Below are positions 1 to 9,566 of a DNA stretch of 64,000 nt, in pieces. Positions within the stretch are counted from its first letter, which is position 1, and each line of letters opens with the position of its first letter. A program made the translations under genes and the position numbers. The stretch is from a cyanobiont of Ornithocercus magnificus (GTDB lineage: Bacteria; Cyanobacteriota; Cyanobacteriia; PCC-6307; Cyanobiaceae). The notes beneath the pieces were generated by a model, which saw only the letters and a program-made list of their open reading frames with translations, was not told the origin of the DNA and searched no databases. Location of the stretch: positions 1,514,749-1,578,748 of the forward strand of contig BIMP01000001.1 in assembly GCA_007996965.1 (NCBI GenBank), written 5' to 3'.

Positions 1-620
1 TAAGTTTTTACTGCTGGGTCAGCTAATCATAGAGTAACTAATTGGGTGAATCACTTCGCGGGCTCTGCATGCTAGTTGGTCACAGGATCTACGTAGTGCA
101 AGGTAGGACATTTGTGGTATTAAGTTCTTGGGGCATTTGATTCTTAGCAATATCTCCCTAGATCACAATCTCATTCTATTATCTTCAATAGTGCTAGACT
201 AAAGGTCTAGCAATAGCTGCTGACATTTGGTGATCATTCAGTTTATAGTCAACCTTCGTCTATCTGTTTTACTTCTGTGGGCAATTGTCAATTGCCAGAA
301 TTGGGCTGGAGCTTGTTAACTGTAGAAACCGGTTATAACCAAGCCTAAATATGGCCAGCATTGCTAAGTATTTTCTAAATAAGGTCATTGGCAATAGACT
401 TAAGTGATAGCAAGTTCACAGGTACTATGAATCTTGACAATATCCATAGTGACTGAAACTAAGCAGATTTTGGGAATCTAGTGGCTGCAGAGTAGTATAT
501 CACCCTACATTAGTCTATCTACTGAAGGGTTTAAGGGGTTAGGACCGCTTTCAATGTGCATTGAAAACAATGTCCTTTATTTGGCTCAGTAAGATCGGGT
601 CTTGTTAAAGTGCAGATGAG
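1..620. other. Gene-free stretch
   Basis: No open frame with recognisable protein similarity, no rRNA and no strong hairpin was seen on either strand. The sequence is AT-richer than the neighbouring genes. It may hold an eroded gene or a regulatory region that I cannot identify. Confidence 0.5.
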
Positions 621-694
621 GGCGAGCGAGGGGATTCGAACCCCCGAATGGCGGCGCCACAAGCCGCTGCCTTAACCACTTGGCTACGCCCGCC
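621..694 (-). tRNA. tRNA-His (anticodon GTG)
   Basis: Read on the minus strand the segment folds as a cloverleaf. The acceptor stem pairs over seven positions, with an additional G at -1 opposite C73, the hallmark of tRNA-His. The anticodon stem GCGGC/GCCGC closes loop TTGTGGC, giving anticodon GTG. The T arm has the standard TTCGAAT loop. The 3' CCA is not encoded. Confidence 0.95.
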
Positions 695-1082
695 ACATCG
701 GTAGGATTTACCATTTTTATCCTACTAAAAAAACCATCAATCCGCTACTATCACGCGAGCTTGGTTTAGAAGTCAATTGCATTGAGCTGAGTTTTTTAGC
801 ACTAGAGCTGCAGTGGTGCTACCTCTTTTAAGTACTGATCGACCTTTAGCAAGTTGTTACAGCATGTTACGCCAGATGGTTTTTCTCCTCTTGACCTGCC
901 CAAAGGACAATCCGGTGTCTGCCGCGGTTAACTACATCATTTGTAGCAAGTCTACACTAAACTAGAACCATTGTTTTATCCTTGTCATAGAGTTGTGCTG
1001 CACTAAGCCATATAAAAACTACTGGTTACTCTGCGACTTCAGAATTTCAAGCTGCTGCTATAGACCCGATGCTTAAGTGCAA
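695..1082. other. Gene-free stretch upstream of the amidohydrolase
   Basis: No gene recognised. It holds the promoter region of the tRNA-His (leftward) and presumably that of the rightward amidohydrolase gene, but no clear -35/-10 pair or operator can be named. Confidence 0.4.
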
Positions 1083-2375
1083 ATGAGTGTGATCGATGCC
1101 TGGGTGCCAGGTGGACTAATTGGATCCTCAGTGCTTGCCTCTGATCGCTTCTATCATAGGCCAAAGCATTCAACACACGAAGGTCTAGTAGCTCTGAGGT
1201 TACATTGGTGTCATGGCAACCTTACATCGCTTGAGCTGCTGCCAGATGATGTAGTTTCACCGTCAGACTTAATACTGCCACGGCTGCTGGATGCTCATGT
1301 CCATTTGGACAAGGCTTTTACTTGGGAAAAAGTACAAAACTTAGATGGCACATACACTGGGGCTTTAAGTGCTAATCTATACGAGCATACAAATCGTACA
1401 GCGTCTGATGTTTGGAAGCGGGTAGAGCGAGCTTTGACTCAGGCTTTATACTGTGGCCTTCGTGCACTCCGCACACATATTGATAGTGTTGGCCCAGCTA
1501 CCGAGCTAAGTTGGGAAGTATTGCAAGATCTGAAACACCGTTGGCATCCTATAGTGCAGTTGCAATTAGTAGCCCTTGCGCCACTTGATTTATGGACTTC
1601 TGCTGAAGGCGAGCGGCTTGCTGCTAGAGTAGCTTCTTGTAGAGGATTGTTAGGTGGAGTATTAGTGCCGCCTTGCACCAAACGCGATACTAGTTCAGCA
1701 CTAAGTCGAATGCTCCAGCTAGCCGAGGCTCATGGCATCGGCGTTGATCTTCATATAGATGAGTCAGATCGCTTTCCGGCTGCTGGTCTAAAGATACTGT
1801 TGCAGGTTCTTGATCAGTGCCAAGTTACAGTGCCAATTACATGTAGTCATGTCAGTAGTATAGGAATGCTACGCCCGGCAGTGCTAGAGCGATTGATTGA
1901 CCGCATGGCCTATCACCATTTGCAGGTAGTAGCCCTACCACTCACCAATGGTTGGTTGCTTGGACAAAGTCCACTGTGCACACCTGTACAACGTCCCCTT
2001 GCTCCAATCCGGCAGCTCCAGCAATCCGGGATCACTGTGGCAGTAGCCAGCGACAACGTTCAAGATCCCTGGTTCCCAGGTGGCAACTTCGACCCGATCA
2101 ACTTAATGGCACAGTCAGTACCGTTAGCCCAGTTAGCACCTTGGCGACGAACTGACCTTGCACCATTTACCACAGCAGCTGCGCGGCTGATGGATCTTGA
2201 CTGGGATGGGGTACTCCGGCCTGGTGCTCCAGCTGACTTTCTCCTGCTCAAAGACACAAATAGCTGGAGCAGAGTCCTTGCTGGCCCACCTAGCCGTCGT
2301 GTGTTGGTTCGGGGTCATTGGCTTTCCACTACTGATGACTCACCAGCGGAGATAGATCGGGATTCAATAAATTAA
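1083..2375 (+). CDS. Cytosine-deaminase-like amidohydrolase
   Basis: Metal-dependent hydrolase of the amidohydrolase superfamily, closest in layout to CodA-type cytosine deaminases. Visible motifs are HVHLDKAFT near residue 70 (first metal-binding His pair), a middle THIDS, the HIDES motif, CSHVSS (later His ligand), and ASDNVQDPWFPGG near the C-terminus (the catalytic Asp region, like DDVFDPWYPLG of CodA). The length of about 430 residues fits the family. Two starts are possible: ATG at 1083 (chosen) or GTG at 1077; neither has a clear ribosome binding site. A FAD-dependent oxidase follows after 20 bases, so the two are probably co-transcribed. The true substrate is not evident; cytosine or another cyclic amide or amine is possible. 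Confidence 0.8.
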   Translation: MSVIDAWVPGGLIGSSVLASDRFYHRPKHSTHEGLVALRLHWCHGNLTSLELLPDDVVSPSDLILPRLLDAHVHLDKAFTWEKVQNLDGTYTGALSANLYEHTNRTASDVWKRVERALTQALYCGLRALRTHIDSVGPATELSWEVLQDLKHRWHPIVQLQLVALAPLDLWTSAEGERLAARVASCRGLLGGVLVPPCTKRDTSSALSRMLQLAEAHGIGVDLHIDESDRFPAAGLKILLQVLDQCQVTVPITCSHVSSIGMLRPAVLERLIDRMAYHHLQVVALPLTNGWLLGQSPLCTPVQRPLAPIRQLQQSGITVAVASDNVQDPWFPGGNFDPINLMAQSVPLAQLAPWRRTDLAPFTTAAARLMDLDWDGVLRPGAPADFLLLKDTNSWSRVLAGPPSRRVLVRGHWLSTTDDSPAEIDRDSIN

Positions 2376-2395
2376 AGTGCCATCTGCCATGACTC

Positions 2396-3733
2396 GTGAC
2401 TCCATCTTCGCTAGATGCCTTATACAATGAACTCAAGGTAGTCTCTGATCTTGAGCTGCTCCGCGACAGACATAGTCTGCAGCAGTTTTCTCGGGATGCA
2501 TATAGTTACTCACCAATACTAAGGCCGTTACTCGATCCGTGCTGTGCCGAACTAGTCGCACGTCCACATGATCTAAAGGGAGTTCATGCAGTAGCTGAGG
2601 CATGTGCTCGTCATCAAGTACCCCTAACTGTGCGTGGTGCTGGTACTGGAAACTATGGACAGAGTGTGCCTTTGTCTGGAGGTGTTATCTTACTTATGGG
2701 GGCTTTGCAAGTGGTCCGCTATCTGGATCCAGCAACTGGCGCAGTCACTGTTGAATCAGGTTGCTTAATGCGAGATCTTGATCAAGTGCTACGGCGGCAA
2801 GGCCGTCAACTTAGGCTGTCCCCAAGTACCTGGCGCAGTGCCACAATTGGCGGATTCATTGCTGGGGGCTCTAGCGGCATAGGTTCAATTCGTTGGGGCT
2901 TTCTGCGAGATCCCGGCCATTTGCTAGGCCTAGAAGTAATAACCCTAGAGACAGTATCTCGCCAACTTAGACTCTCAGCAGCTAAGTCAGAGTCTCTCAA
3001 TCATGCCTATGGCACCAATGGAATCATTACAGCAGTTACCTTGGCGACGGCACCAGCCGAGGAGTGGCAAGAGGTAGCTGTCGACTGCGAAAATTGGTCA
3101 ACAATGCTCCAGTTAGCACATCACTACTGTAACAGTGCACTCTCACTGCAACTCTGCACACTTTTAGACCGACACATTGTCGAGCACCTGCCAAGATGGT
3201 GTGGGCCATATGCTGGCCTTCATCGCCTGCTGCTACTAGTAACGGCAGATGCACTCGAGACCGTCAAGCAATTAGCACTTGAAGCAAGAGCCACATTCCT
3301 ACATGTGGGTGCTGAATCGGGACGTCACAGTGCTGGTCTTCGAGAGCTCACTTGGAATCACACCACATTGCATATGCGTGCTGCAAATTCTGACTGGACT
3401 TATCTGCAGTTGCTACTTCCCCAACCTGAGCTAGCTGTAATGGAAACTCTGCAACAGGAGTGGAAACATCATTTACTATGGCATCTAGAGGCTGTCCGAC
3501 AAGGTGGAGCTACACGATTCGGTGCTATACCTGTCGTGCGCTGGCGTGGCGTTAATGACCTAGAGAAACTTATGGCTCGCTGTCGCGAGCTTGGAATAGT
3601 AATCTTTAATCCCCACGTCTTCACAGTTGAAGATGGGGGTTTGGGCGTAGTCGATAGTCATCAAGTAGAAGCCAAACATCACCATGATCCATTAGGTCTA
3701 CTTAACCCTGGCAAGCTTCGAGGTTGGATGTGA
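2396..3733 (+). CDS. FAD-binding oxidoreductase, GlcD-like
   Basis: Belongs to the VAO/PCMH flavoprotein family (glycolate oxidase subunit D, lactate dehydrogenase type). The N-terminal half carries the FAD-binding fold: a segment ending VPLTVRGAGTGNYGQSVPL around residues 75-95 binds the pyrophosphate, followed by GGVILLMGAL and the Gly-rich ATIGGFIAGGSSGIGSIRWG. The C-terminal cap ends with the family-typical HHDPLGLLNPGKLRG. At 445 residues it is close to GlcD size. The start is a GTG 20 bases after the amidohydrolase stop. The substrate is an alpha-hydroxy acid by family, but the pairing with a deaminase-like enzyme leaves this open. Confidence 0.85.
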   Translation: MTPSSLDALYNELKVVSDLELLRDRHSLQQFSRDAYSYSPILRPLLDPCCAELVARPHDLKGVHAVAEACARHQVPLTVRGAGTGNYGQSVPLSGGVILLMGALQVVRYLDPATGAVTVESGCLMRDLDQVLRRQGRQLRLSPSTWRSATIGGFIAGGSSGIGSIRWGFLRDPGHLLGLEVITLETVSRQLRLSAAKSESLNHAYGTNGIITAVTLATAPAEEWQEVAVDCENWSTMLQLAHHYCNSALSLQLCTLLDRHIVEHLPRWCGPYAGLHRLLLLVTADALETVKQLALEARATFLHVGAESGRHSAGLRELTWNHTTLHMRAANSDWTYLQLLLPQPELAVMETLQQEWKHHLLWHLEAVRQGGATRFGAIPVVRWRGVNDLEKLMARCRELGIVIFNPHVFTVEDGGLGVVDSHQVEAKHHHDPLGLLNPGKLRGWM

Positions 3734-3753
3734 CCCAAACTATGCAAAAGCTA

Positions 3754-4281
3754 TCAGCAACCTAGACTATCTGAAGTAGCAATCCCTGTGCGGGAGTTAA
3801 CACCACTTGCATCCTGGCAAAGCCGCCGCATATCTTCTTTATCAAGTAAGGCATCACTGAAATCTGCTCCCTCAATAAGTGCATTGCGAAAACTGCTGCC
3901 GGAAGCAATTACACCACTAAGTACAGCGTCACGTAGGTCAGTGTCGGCAAAATCTGCTCTGTCCATAAGAGCATCTGAGAGATCAGCACCACGGAAGACA
4001 GCCTCTGCAAAGGCTCCCTGGGTGAGAATTGCACCACTTAGGTTAGCCTCACTAAAATTAGCTCCTCGTCCAACTGCGCCAGCAAATGAAGTGCTAGCCA
4101 GATCCTGGCCGTGGAAATCTGCTCCGCTTTGGTTAGTGAGAGTGTAGTCTACGCGCTCTTGAAAGAGAGCGCGATCCTGAAGCCCAAAACCTGAACTAGT
4201 GTCAAGAGCCTGTAAAGGGGCAATACCTAGCAGCAGTACTAGTAGCGCAGTTGTCAGGGTGCAGTTAATGATCACTGTCAT
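3754..4281 (-). CDS. Pentapeptide-repeat protein, exported
   Basis: A protein of 175 residues with an N-terminal hydrophobic signal (about residues 7-25, ending LQALD) and a pentapeptide-repeat body from about residue 50 to 145 with A(D/N)(L/F)XX units such as GADFHG, GANFSEANLSGA and GADLSDALMDRADFADTDL. The Cys-bearing tail (LCQDASGVNSRTG) resembles small lumenal or periplasmic pentapeptide proteins of cyanobacteria. Function unknown; the right-handed beta helix is likely a protein-interaction scaffold in the thylakoid lumen or periplasm. It lies 24 bases downstream of folC on the same strand and may be the last gene of that unit. Confidence 0.85.
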   Translation of the reverse strand: MTVIINCTLTTALLVLLLGIAPLQALDTSSGFGLQDRALFQERVDYTLTNQSGADFHGQDLASTSFAGAVGRGANFSEANLSGAILTQGAFAEAVFRGADLSDALMDRADFADTDLRDAVLSGVIASGSSFRNALIEGADFSDALLDKEDMRRLCQDASGVNSRTGIATSDSLGC

Positions 4282-4305
4282 TAGTCTTCTGCTTTATGGC
4301 CCTAC

Positions 4306-5535
4306 CTACTCTGCCTGCAGTGCACCCCGGCCTAGCAGATTGCCAATTAGATAGAGTGATCCTGCTAGCACTGGACTTGGCTCTGGCCAAGAACCGGCGG
4401 AGGCAAGTTGCTGTAAAGCTACCTCTGCATCTTCGGCCTCTTGCAGGACTTGCGAGAGTTCTGGACACGATTCTGACAGAGACTGTCTGCTCCAGGATGC
4501 TAAGCACGGAACCGGCACGATCCAGCAACTATCACTTGAACGCACAAGATACCGGACAATGTCAGTTCCCTGCTTATTTGCTTGAATGCCAAGGATCCAA
4601 GTACGCGAAAGATGGCCGTCACGCCAATGATTTCGCTCTGCTGCAAGGCGCTTTGCTGCAAGAGCATTATGTGCACCGTCAACAAGGAGGGGTCTCTGAT
4701 GCCATTGCATATGCTGCAATCGTCCAGGCCAATGAGCTTGGGCTAATCCTCTGCGAATCGTGGTTTCATCCAAAGTCCACCCCAATCTGCTGAGCTGTTG
4801 TAGTAGCGCATGTGCGACAGCCGCATTCTCGCGCTGAAGCTCGCCTTGGATTCCTAGTTTCCAGTATGGCGGTAGTGGTTGGACCCATTGTAGTGTTGCC
4901 CTTTCATGTTCACATGCTTTCTCCAGAAGCGCGCGAACAACCTGTTCCTGGTTAGCGCTTACCACTAGAGACCCCCGCGTTATCACTGCAGACTTTTCGC
5001 ACGTAATTGCAGTGAGGGAGTCTCCAAGATATTCGCAATGATCAATTCCAATATTTCCTAAGCCGATCAAGGGCCGTAGTGGATGAGCAGTAGTTGCGTC
5101 AAGTCTTCCTCCCAGACCAACCTCGAGGATAAGCAGCTCAACAGCATTATCTGCAAAGTGTTCCAGTGCCGCCATGATTATTAGTTCGAAAGCTGAGAGC
5201 TGCAGTCGCCGTCTTAGTGGTTGTAGTACCTCCAAGCGTTGTCGTAGCGTCTCAAAATTTATTGCCTCACCATCAATTTGTATGCGCTCACACCAGCTCA
5301 CGAGATGAGGCGAGATGGTGAGACCTGAGCGAATGCCGGCAACTTGCAGAGTGCTGTGTAGAAAGGCAGCGATTGACCCTTTACCATTAGTTCCAGCCAC
5401 CTGAATCGCAGGAATCTCAGCACAGGGATTACCTCGCTCAACGAGAGCATGTTGGATGCGCTCAAGTCCAAGAGCTATTCTGCTCTGTCCCCGATTGTGG
5501 AGCAACTCATCTAGTTCTTCATCAGATGTGCTCAC
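4306..5535 (-). CDS. folC: Folylpolyglutamate synthase / dihydrofolate synthase
   Basis: Mur-ligase-family enzyme that adds glutamate to folates (and probably to dihydropteroate). The ATP-binding loop AGTNGKGS lies at residues 47-54, followed by the FolC signatures SPHLVSWCERIQIDG and LEVGLGGRLDATT, then GIDHCEYLGDSLTAI and the C-terminal domain motif LLVDGAHN. At 409 residues it is of normal length. It begins 5 bases after the argD stop on the same strand, so argD-folC-pentapeptide protein probably form one leftward transcription unit. Confidence 0.93.
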   Translation of the reverse strand: MSTSDEELDELLHNRGQSRIALGLERIQHALVERGNPCAEIPAIQVAGTNGKGSIAAFLHSTLQVAGIRSGLTISPHLVSWCERIQIDGEAINFETLRQRLEVLQPLRRRLQLSAFELIIMAALEHFADNAVELLILEVGLGGRLDATTAHPLRPLIGLGNIGIDHCEYLGDSLTAITCEKSAVITRGSLVVSANQEQVVRALLEKACEHERATLQWVQPLPPYWKLGIQGELQRENAAVAHALLQQLSRLGWTLDETTIRRGLAQAHWPGRLQHMQWHQRPLLVDGAHNALAAKRLAAERNHWRDGHLSRTWILGIQANKQGTDIVRYLVRSSDSCWIVPVPCLASWSRQSLSESCPELSQVLQEAEDAEVALQQLASAGSWPEPSPVLAGSLYLIGNLLGRGALQAE

Positions 5536-5540
5536 TCAGT

Positions 5541-6719
5541 TTAGAAACAACGCTGCAGAGTTGCCTGGAGCCGACAGAGTAATTGACATATCTCACGCTT
5601 GCTAATAGTTAGTGGTGGCACGAGGCGTACTACCTGTTTACCAGCTGATGCTATTAACAACTTTTCTTCAAGCGCAGCACGTGCAATTGCCATAGCATCA
5701 ATGTTATCATTTCTGCGTAAGACCAAACCTTGTAAAAGTCCCCAGCCACGGGTGCCTTCGAGTTGTCTTGGAAAGGCATTTACTAATTGCTGTAATCCTC
5801 TCTGCAATTGATTACCTCTATCTCGAACATTTCTGAGTAAATCGCAGTGCTCAAGCTCTCTAGCTACAGTAAGACCTGCACGACAAGCGAAGGGATTACC
5901 GCCAAATGTACTGGCATGATCACCAGGTTCAAATATGTCGGCTTTCTTCTGCACAAGTAGAGCACCAATCGCATGACCACCACCAAGGCCTTTGGCAAGG
6001 GTGAATGCATCTGGTTCGATGCCGAGGTGTTCATATCCCCAGAGTTGCCCACTACGTCCCATGCCTATTTGAATCTCGTCAAGGATTAACAGAATTCCCC
6101 TCGTATCACATTGGTCACGAATACACCTAAAAACAGCACATTCACCAGGATTAACACCACCTTCACCCTGTAAAGGCTCTACTAATACTGCTGCGACACG
6201 AGGTCCATTCCTCTCAATTTGTTCAACTAGTCGCTCAAATGCTATAAAGTCATTATACGGAAAGAACTCGAAGCCAGAGACCAATGGAGCAAAGCCTTGA
6301 TGATAACGAGGCTGACCAGTCGCACTAACTGCTGCTAGTGTGCGCCCATGAAAACTAGAGCTAGCTGATAAAATTATCGGCTTGCTGATACCACGGCAAT
6401 GAGCGTGTTTACGCGCTAGCTTAATTGCAGCTTCATTAGCTTCAGCACCAGAATTACAGAAGAAGACACTATCTGCACAGCTATTAGCTACTAACCAGCT
6501 GGCAAGCTCTTCCTGCTCAGAGATTCGGTAAAGATTTGACACGTGTTGTAGCCGGCCTAGTTGTCTGGAGAGAGCTCTATGCAATGCCCTGTTGCTATGG
6601 CCAAGCGTGCATGTAGCAATCCCAGCAACTGCGTCAAGATATCTCCTACCACGATCATCCCAAAGCCAGCAGCCTTTGCCTCTAATTATGGTGAGGGGGA
6701 GTCTATTGTATGTTCCCAT
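5541..6719 (-). CDS. argD: Acetylornithine aminotransferase
   Basis: PLP-dependent class III aminotransferase of arginine synthesis (N-acetylornithine to N-acetylglutamate semialdehyde). Seen: N-terminal YLDAVAGIATCTLGHS, the NSGAEANEAAIKLARKHA segment, LDEIQIGMGRSG, and the PLP lysine in FTLAKGLGGG at about residue 243 of 392. The open frame runs upstream into a tRNA-Leu gene on the same strand, which cannot be coding, so the ATG at 6719 (MGTYNRLPL...) is chosen; this N-terminus also fits the family. Only 8 bases separate the tRNA 3' end from this ATG and no Shine-Dalgarno fits there, so after tRNA processing the mRNA would be almost leaderless. Confidence 0.94.
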   Translation of the reverse strand: MGTYNRLPLTIIRGKGCWLWDDRGRRYLDAVAGIATCTLGHSNRALHRALSRQLGRLQHVSNLYRISEQEELASWLVANSCADSVFFCNSGAEANEAAIKLARKHAHCRGISKPIILSASSSFHGRTLAAVSATGQPRYHQGFAPLVSGFEFFPYNDFIAFERLVEQIERNGPRVAAVLVEPLQGEGGVNPGECAVFRCIRDQCDTRGILLILDEIQIGMGRSGQLWGYEHLGIEPDAFTLAKGLGGGHAIGALLVQKKADIFEPGDHASTFGGNPFACRAGLTVARELEHCDLLRNVRDRGNQLQRGLQQLVNAFPRQLEGTRGWGLLQGLVLRRNDNIDAMAIARAALEEKLLIASAGKQVVRLVPPLTISKREICQLLCRLQATLQRCF

Positions 6720-6727
6720 TACCGCAG

Positions 6728-6809
6728 TGGGAGCGGTGGGATTTGAACCCACAAACCCGAGGGCGCTCGATTTTGAGTCGAGTCCGTATACCAATTCCGG
6801 CACGCTCCC
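6728..6809 (-). tRNA. tRNA-Leu (anticodon CAA)
   Basis: Minus-strand cloverleaf of 82 bases with a long variable arm as expected for class II tRNA-Leu. Acceptor stem GGGAGCG/CGCTCCC with discriminator A, anticodon stem CTCGA/TCGAG closing loop CTCAAAA (anticodon CAA), T arm GTGGG-TTCAAAT-CCCAC. CCA is not encoded. It sits co-oriented and immediately upstream of argD. Confidence 0.96.
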
Positions 6810-7324
6810 GCTAGAATTTTTTTAGAGCACTCTATTGACGTGGCAAATTAAGGTCTTGCAATTTGCCTAGACTAAAGCATGTATAATAGAAGTTCTAGGT
6901 TTGTGCATAGTGGTTTGGCAAGGTTTGTATTTGTCCGAGAAGGCTATCTTAAATCGATAGCTATGGATCCGAATTTTGACAGCTCTTTAGAATTATAAAG
7001 CGTGGCTGCTAAACTACTGAACTATCTCGGTAGCTGCTGGGAGGCGCTCGAGAGCAAGGCGCAGCTTGGGATAAGTGACATCTAGAGCTCTCAAATAATT
7101 TCTCGAGGCTTCCCTATATAAATAATAAAATACTCAATATTTATAAATCCGCCGCTGCGGTTTGCTGACGAGCCGGTGCGTCATAAGCTTTTGGATTTGT
7201 TGGGTGATCTAGCCCTAGTAGGCTTACCCTTCCCTATAGCCCAGATCTTGGTTTACCGAGGATCTCATGGCCTTCACATCGACCTCGCGTCCGCTCTTCT
7301 AAATCTCTACCCTCGTCTATCACC
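6810..7324. other. Gene-free stretch upstream of fabZ
   Basis: About 515 bases with no recognisable gene. A TATAAT occurs at 6882-6887 but has no convincing -35 partner at the right spacing. In related picocyanobacteria lpxC commonly precedes fabZ; no LpxC-like frame is readable here. Confidence 0.45.
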
Positions 7325-7795
7325 TTGACCAACTCCGCCACCAAGAATGCCGCTGTGCTCAATAGCGAGCAGATCATGGGCTTGCTGCCTCATCGTTATC
7401 CCTTCGCTTTGGTAGACCGCTTGGTGGCTTGTGAGCCTGGTGTCAGCGCTGAGGCAATCAAGAATGTCACTCTTAACGAGCCCCACTTCCCAGGGCACTT
7501 TCCCGGACGTCCTTTGATGCCTGGTGTACTGATCGTGGAGGCTATGGCCCAAGTTGCCGGTCTGATTATTACCCAGATGCCTGATACTCCTGATGGGCTC
7601 TTTGTCTTCACTGGTATTGATGGTGTTCGCTTCAGGCGTCCTGTCGTACCAGGCGACCAGCTGCGTATCCATTGCAAGACACTCAGCCTCAAGCGCAATA
7701 ATACTATAGGCAAGGTGTATGCCAAAGCTTGTGTTGACGACAAAGAAGTCTGCTCTGGCAACCTGATGTTCTCACTACTAATAGAAAAGACATAA
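7325..7795 (+). CDS. fabZ: 3-hydroxyacyl-ACP dehydratase FabZ
   Basis: Hot-dog-fold dehydratase of fatty-acid elongation. The hallmark [11 protein letters not shown] near residue 22, the catalytic-His region [19 protein letters not shown] and the following [11 protein letters not shown] (active-site Glu helix) are all present. The 156 residues are normal. The start is a TTG: the next in-frame ATG lies inside the conserved [10 protein letters not shown] segment and would cut into the fold. The gene stands alone, with gene-free stretches on both sides, where lipid A genes are often found in relatives. Confidence 0.95.
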   Translation: MTNSATKNAAVLNSEQIMGLLPHRYPFALVDRLVACEPGVSAEAIKNVTLNEPHFPGHFPGRPLMPGVLIVEAMAQVAGLIITQMPDTPDGLFVFTGIDGVRFRRPVVPGDQLRIHCKTLSLKRNNTIGKVYAKACVDDKEVCSGNLMFSLLIEKT

Positions 7796-8950
7796 GTAGT
7801 ACCACTGAACAATAATGTTCACAACAACTCGATACAAGCTTCATAAAGCTAATGCTAAACCAGTGAAAAAACAGAGACAAAAACTTGCAGATAATCTCAT
7901 GCCTGTCAAAGTCCTGTGGCTTGACACTCTTGGGAAATGAACCTAGCCAAGGTAGCAGCTCATGACTGCAGCCTCGTACAAGCCTCAGACGGCAAAGCGA
8001 CAAAGAGCTGGCAGGTACAGATCTAGATCTGCTGGAGGTGGTGAGATTAGTGACTTGAGCTTTTATCAGGAAGGTCTTACACCAAGATTAACTACATAAG
8101 GTCTTAGGATAAGTACACAAGTTAGCAAGAAGATGGTCCTGTTGGTTTTTGTACACTACTGTCATCTACTGAGAGGAGCTACAGAAGTCTCTAAGCAGAA
8201 TGGACAAGTAACCTATGGTGTTTAGCCCTTTGATTCCAAGCCAGCCGCTGGATTAGGGAATCTTCTCTCCTGCTAGGGAATTAGTCTTGGAGCACTGATT
8301 ATTGAGTGTTGCGCTGTTTGCTGCCCATACTTCTTTATCTTTTTACTTCTAGCTTGGTCAATCTTGCACCAAGTTTGTCCACTCCCACTTACAGTGACTT
8401 ATCACTCTGCGTTGTTAGGAATAGGGTGTTCAAAAAAGCTTATTTCCTGCACTTAGGTATGGAGCTTAGAGCACCCTAGAATTATACGGGAAGGCTTATA
8501 CTTTGCTTCTGGAGTTACATAGCCTTCCCTTAATTATGTACTATGTCAACTTTCTTCAACAGTAGCACAACTATAGTGATGTATTTGTTTTGACTAGCAA
8601 CTCTAATACATGGATTTTCAGTAACCCTCACAGGACTACCACGCTTGCTTGGTCTTGAACATATTTCTTGCGTACCAGTCGCAGCTATTTATAGTCATGC
8701 CCAAGTGAAAGAGTCGTGAAATTAGCCAAGAGCCTCTTAGGCTCGCTTACCTTTAAGCACAAGTACACTACAGTCGCCACCTTAGAGACTTAATTGCTGT
8801 TAGTGGTTGTGGAGTGCTTGCTACTTAACGCTACAGCTTCAACATTTGTCAGTAGACTGGCATGTAGGACTAATCTGAAATGGGTGTAGGTCTAGATCTC
8901 TATAGGTTGCTTTCAGGACTTATCATACTCCTTTGAAATCGAGACTTATT
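7796..8950. other. Longest gene-free stretch (about 1.15 kb)
   Basis: Large enough for lpxA or another average gene, yet both strands are broken by stops and no motif was recognised. Short frames here (for example 7704-8003, minus) look random. This is best read as decayed or non-coding sequence. Confidence 0.5.
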
Positions 8951-9076
8951 ATGGCACTGCGCCAGACCAAACGTCAAGTTTCGCCGCTCCGATTGAAAAT
9001 AACACTCTTGATCGCTGGCTTCGGACCACTTTTAGCTATTGGACTGTTCTTACAATCCAAGGGTTTTTTTGGCTAA
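8951..9076 (+). CDS. Small single-pass membrane protein (41 aa)
   Basis: Reads MALRQTKRQV..., a basic N-terminus followed by one hydrophobic helix (about residues 17-34: LKITLLIAGFGPLLAIGLFL) and a short tail ending KGFFG. ATG start. The charge pattern (positive inside, hydrophobic stretch, no coding-unlike runs) supports a genuine small membrane protein of the kind common in picocyanobacteria. Function unknown; it is not one of the photosystem or cytochrome b6f small subunits I can name. Confidence 0.6.
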   Translation: MALRQTKRQVSPLRLKITLLIAGFGPLLAIGLFLQSKGFFG

Positions 9077-9143
9077 ACTTAGTGGTATGATCTTTGGTTC
9101 AGATTCCTATGTAACTTGCTAGCCCCATATTGCAGTAGTTAAA

Positions 9144-9566
9144 CTAATTTCGAGAATGATTATCTGGGTCTACCGGTAAACCGCGTGCCGTGAGTGCGAG
9201 TCGGCGCAGCAATAACAAAAGCGGATAGTAGCGGCGGGCTCGGTCTGGTTTAGCAAATAGCAGCGCGAGAACTTTAAGAAGCCCAGCGCTAGGTTGTATG
9301 CGTGCACAAAGCCAGTGAATTGCCTCAGAGCCGTGATGTATCTCATCACCAAATATTAGGACTGCACCCTTGGAGAGCGGTGCACCAACAAGTTCTAAGT
9401 CATGCCTCAGTATGGTGTTAGCACGACCATCAAGAATAGCTAGACCAGGAATACCGCTACGTAGTTCACTAACTTCAGCGAAACGATGGCAGAATATACA
9501 ACCCCCATCATAAACGAGGATAGGGCGGCCTTCGCTAGCAAGTGCTGATAATACTTTTATATCCAT
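9144..9566 (-). CDS. DCC-family thiol-disulfide oxidoreductase-like protein (DUF393)
   Basis: The N-terminus RPILVYDGGCIFCHRFAE carries the D-G-x-C-x-x-C signature of the DUF393/YuxK family, related to thioredoxin-fold proteins. The rest alternates hydrophobic helices and ends in a basic tail. The open frame extends to 9665, but the 33 upstream residues look non-native, so the ATG at 9566 (MDIKVL...) is chosen, giving 140 residues. The CxxC suggests redox activity; the partner is unknown. Confidence 0.8.
   Translation of the reverse strand: MDIKVLSALASEGRPILVYDGGCIFCHRFAEVSELRSGIPGLAILDGRANTILRHDLELVGAPLSKGAVLIFGDEIHHGSEAIHWLCARIQPSAGLLKVLALLFAKPDRARRYYPLLLLLRRLALTARGLPVDPDNHSRN

Noticed and set aside
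6720..6803. N-terminal extension of argD into upstream sequence
   Set aside because: These codons read through the tRNA-Leu gene; the family N-terminus begins at ATG 6719.
6882..6887. TATAAT as a fabZ promoter
   Set aside because: No -35 element at 16-18 bases, about 440 bases from fabZ, and such hexamers are expected by chance in AT-rich sequence.
7704..8003. 99-codon minus-strand frame overlapping the fabZ 3' end
   Set aside because: Overlaps fabZ coding sequence in antisense and shows no family features.
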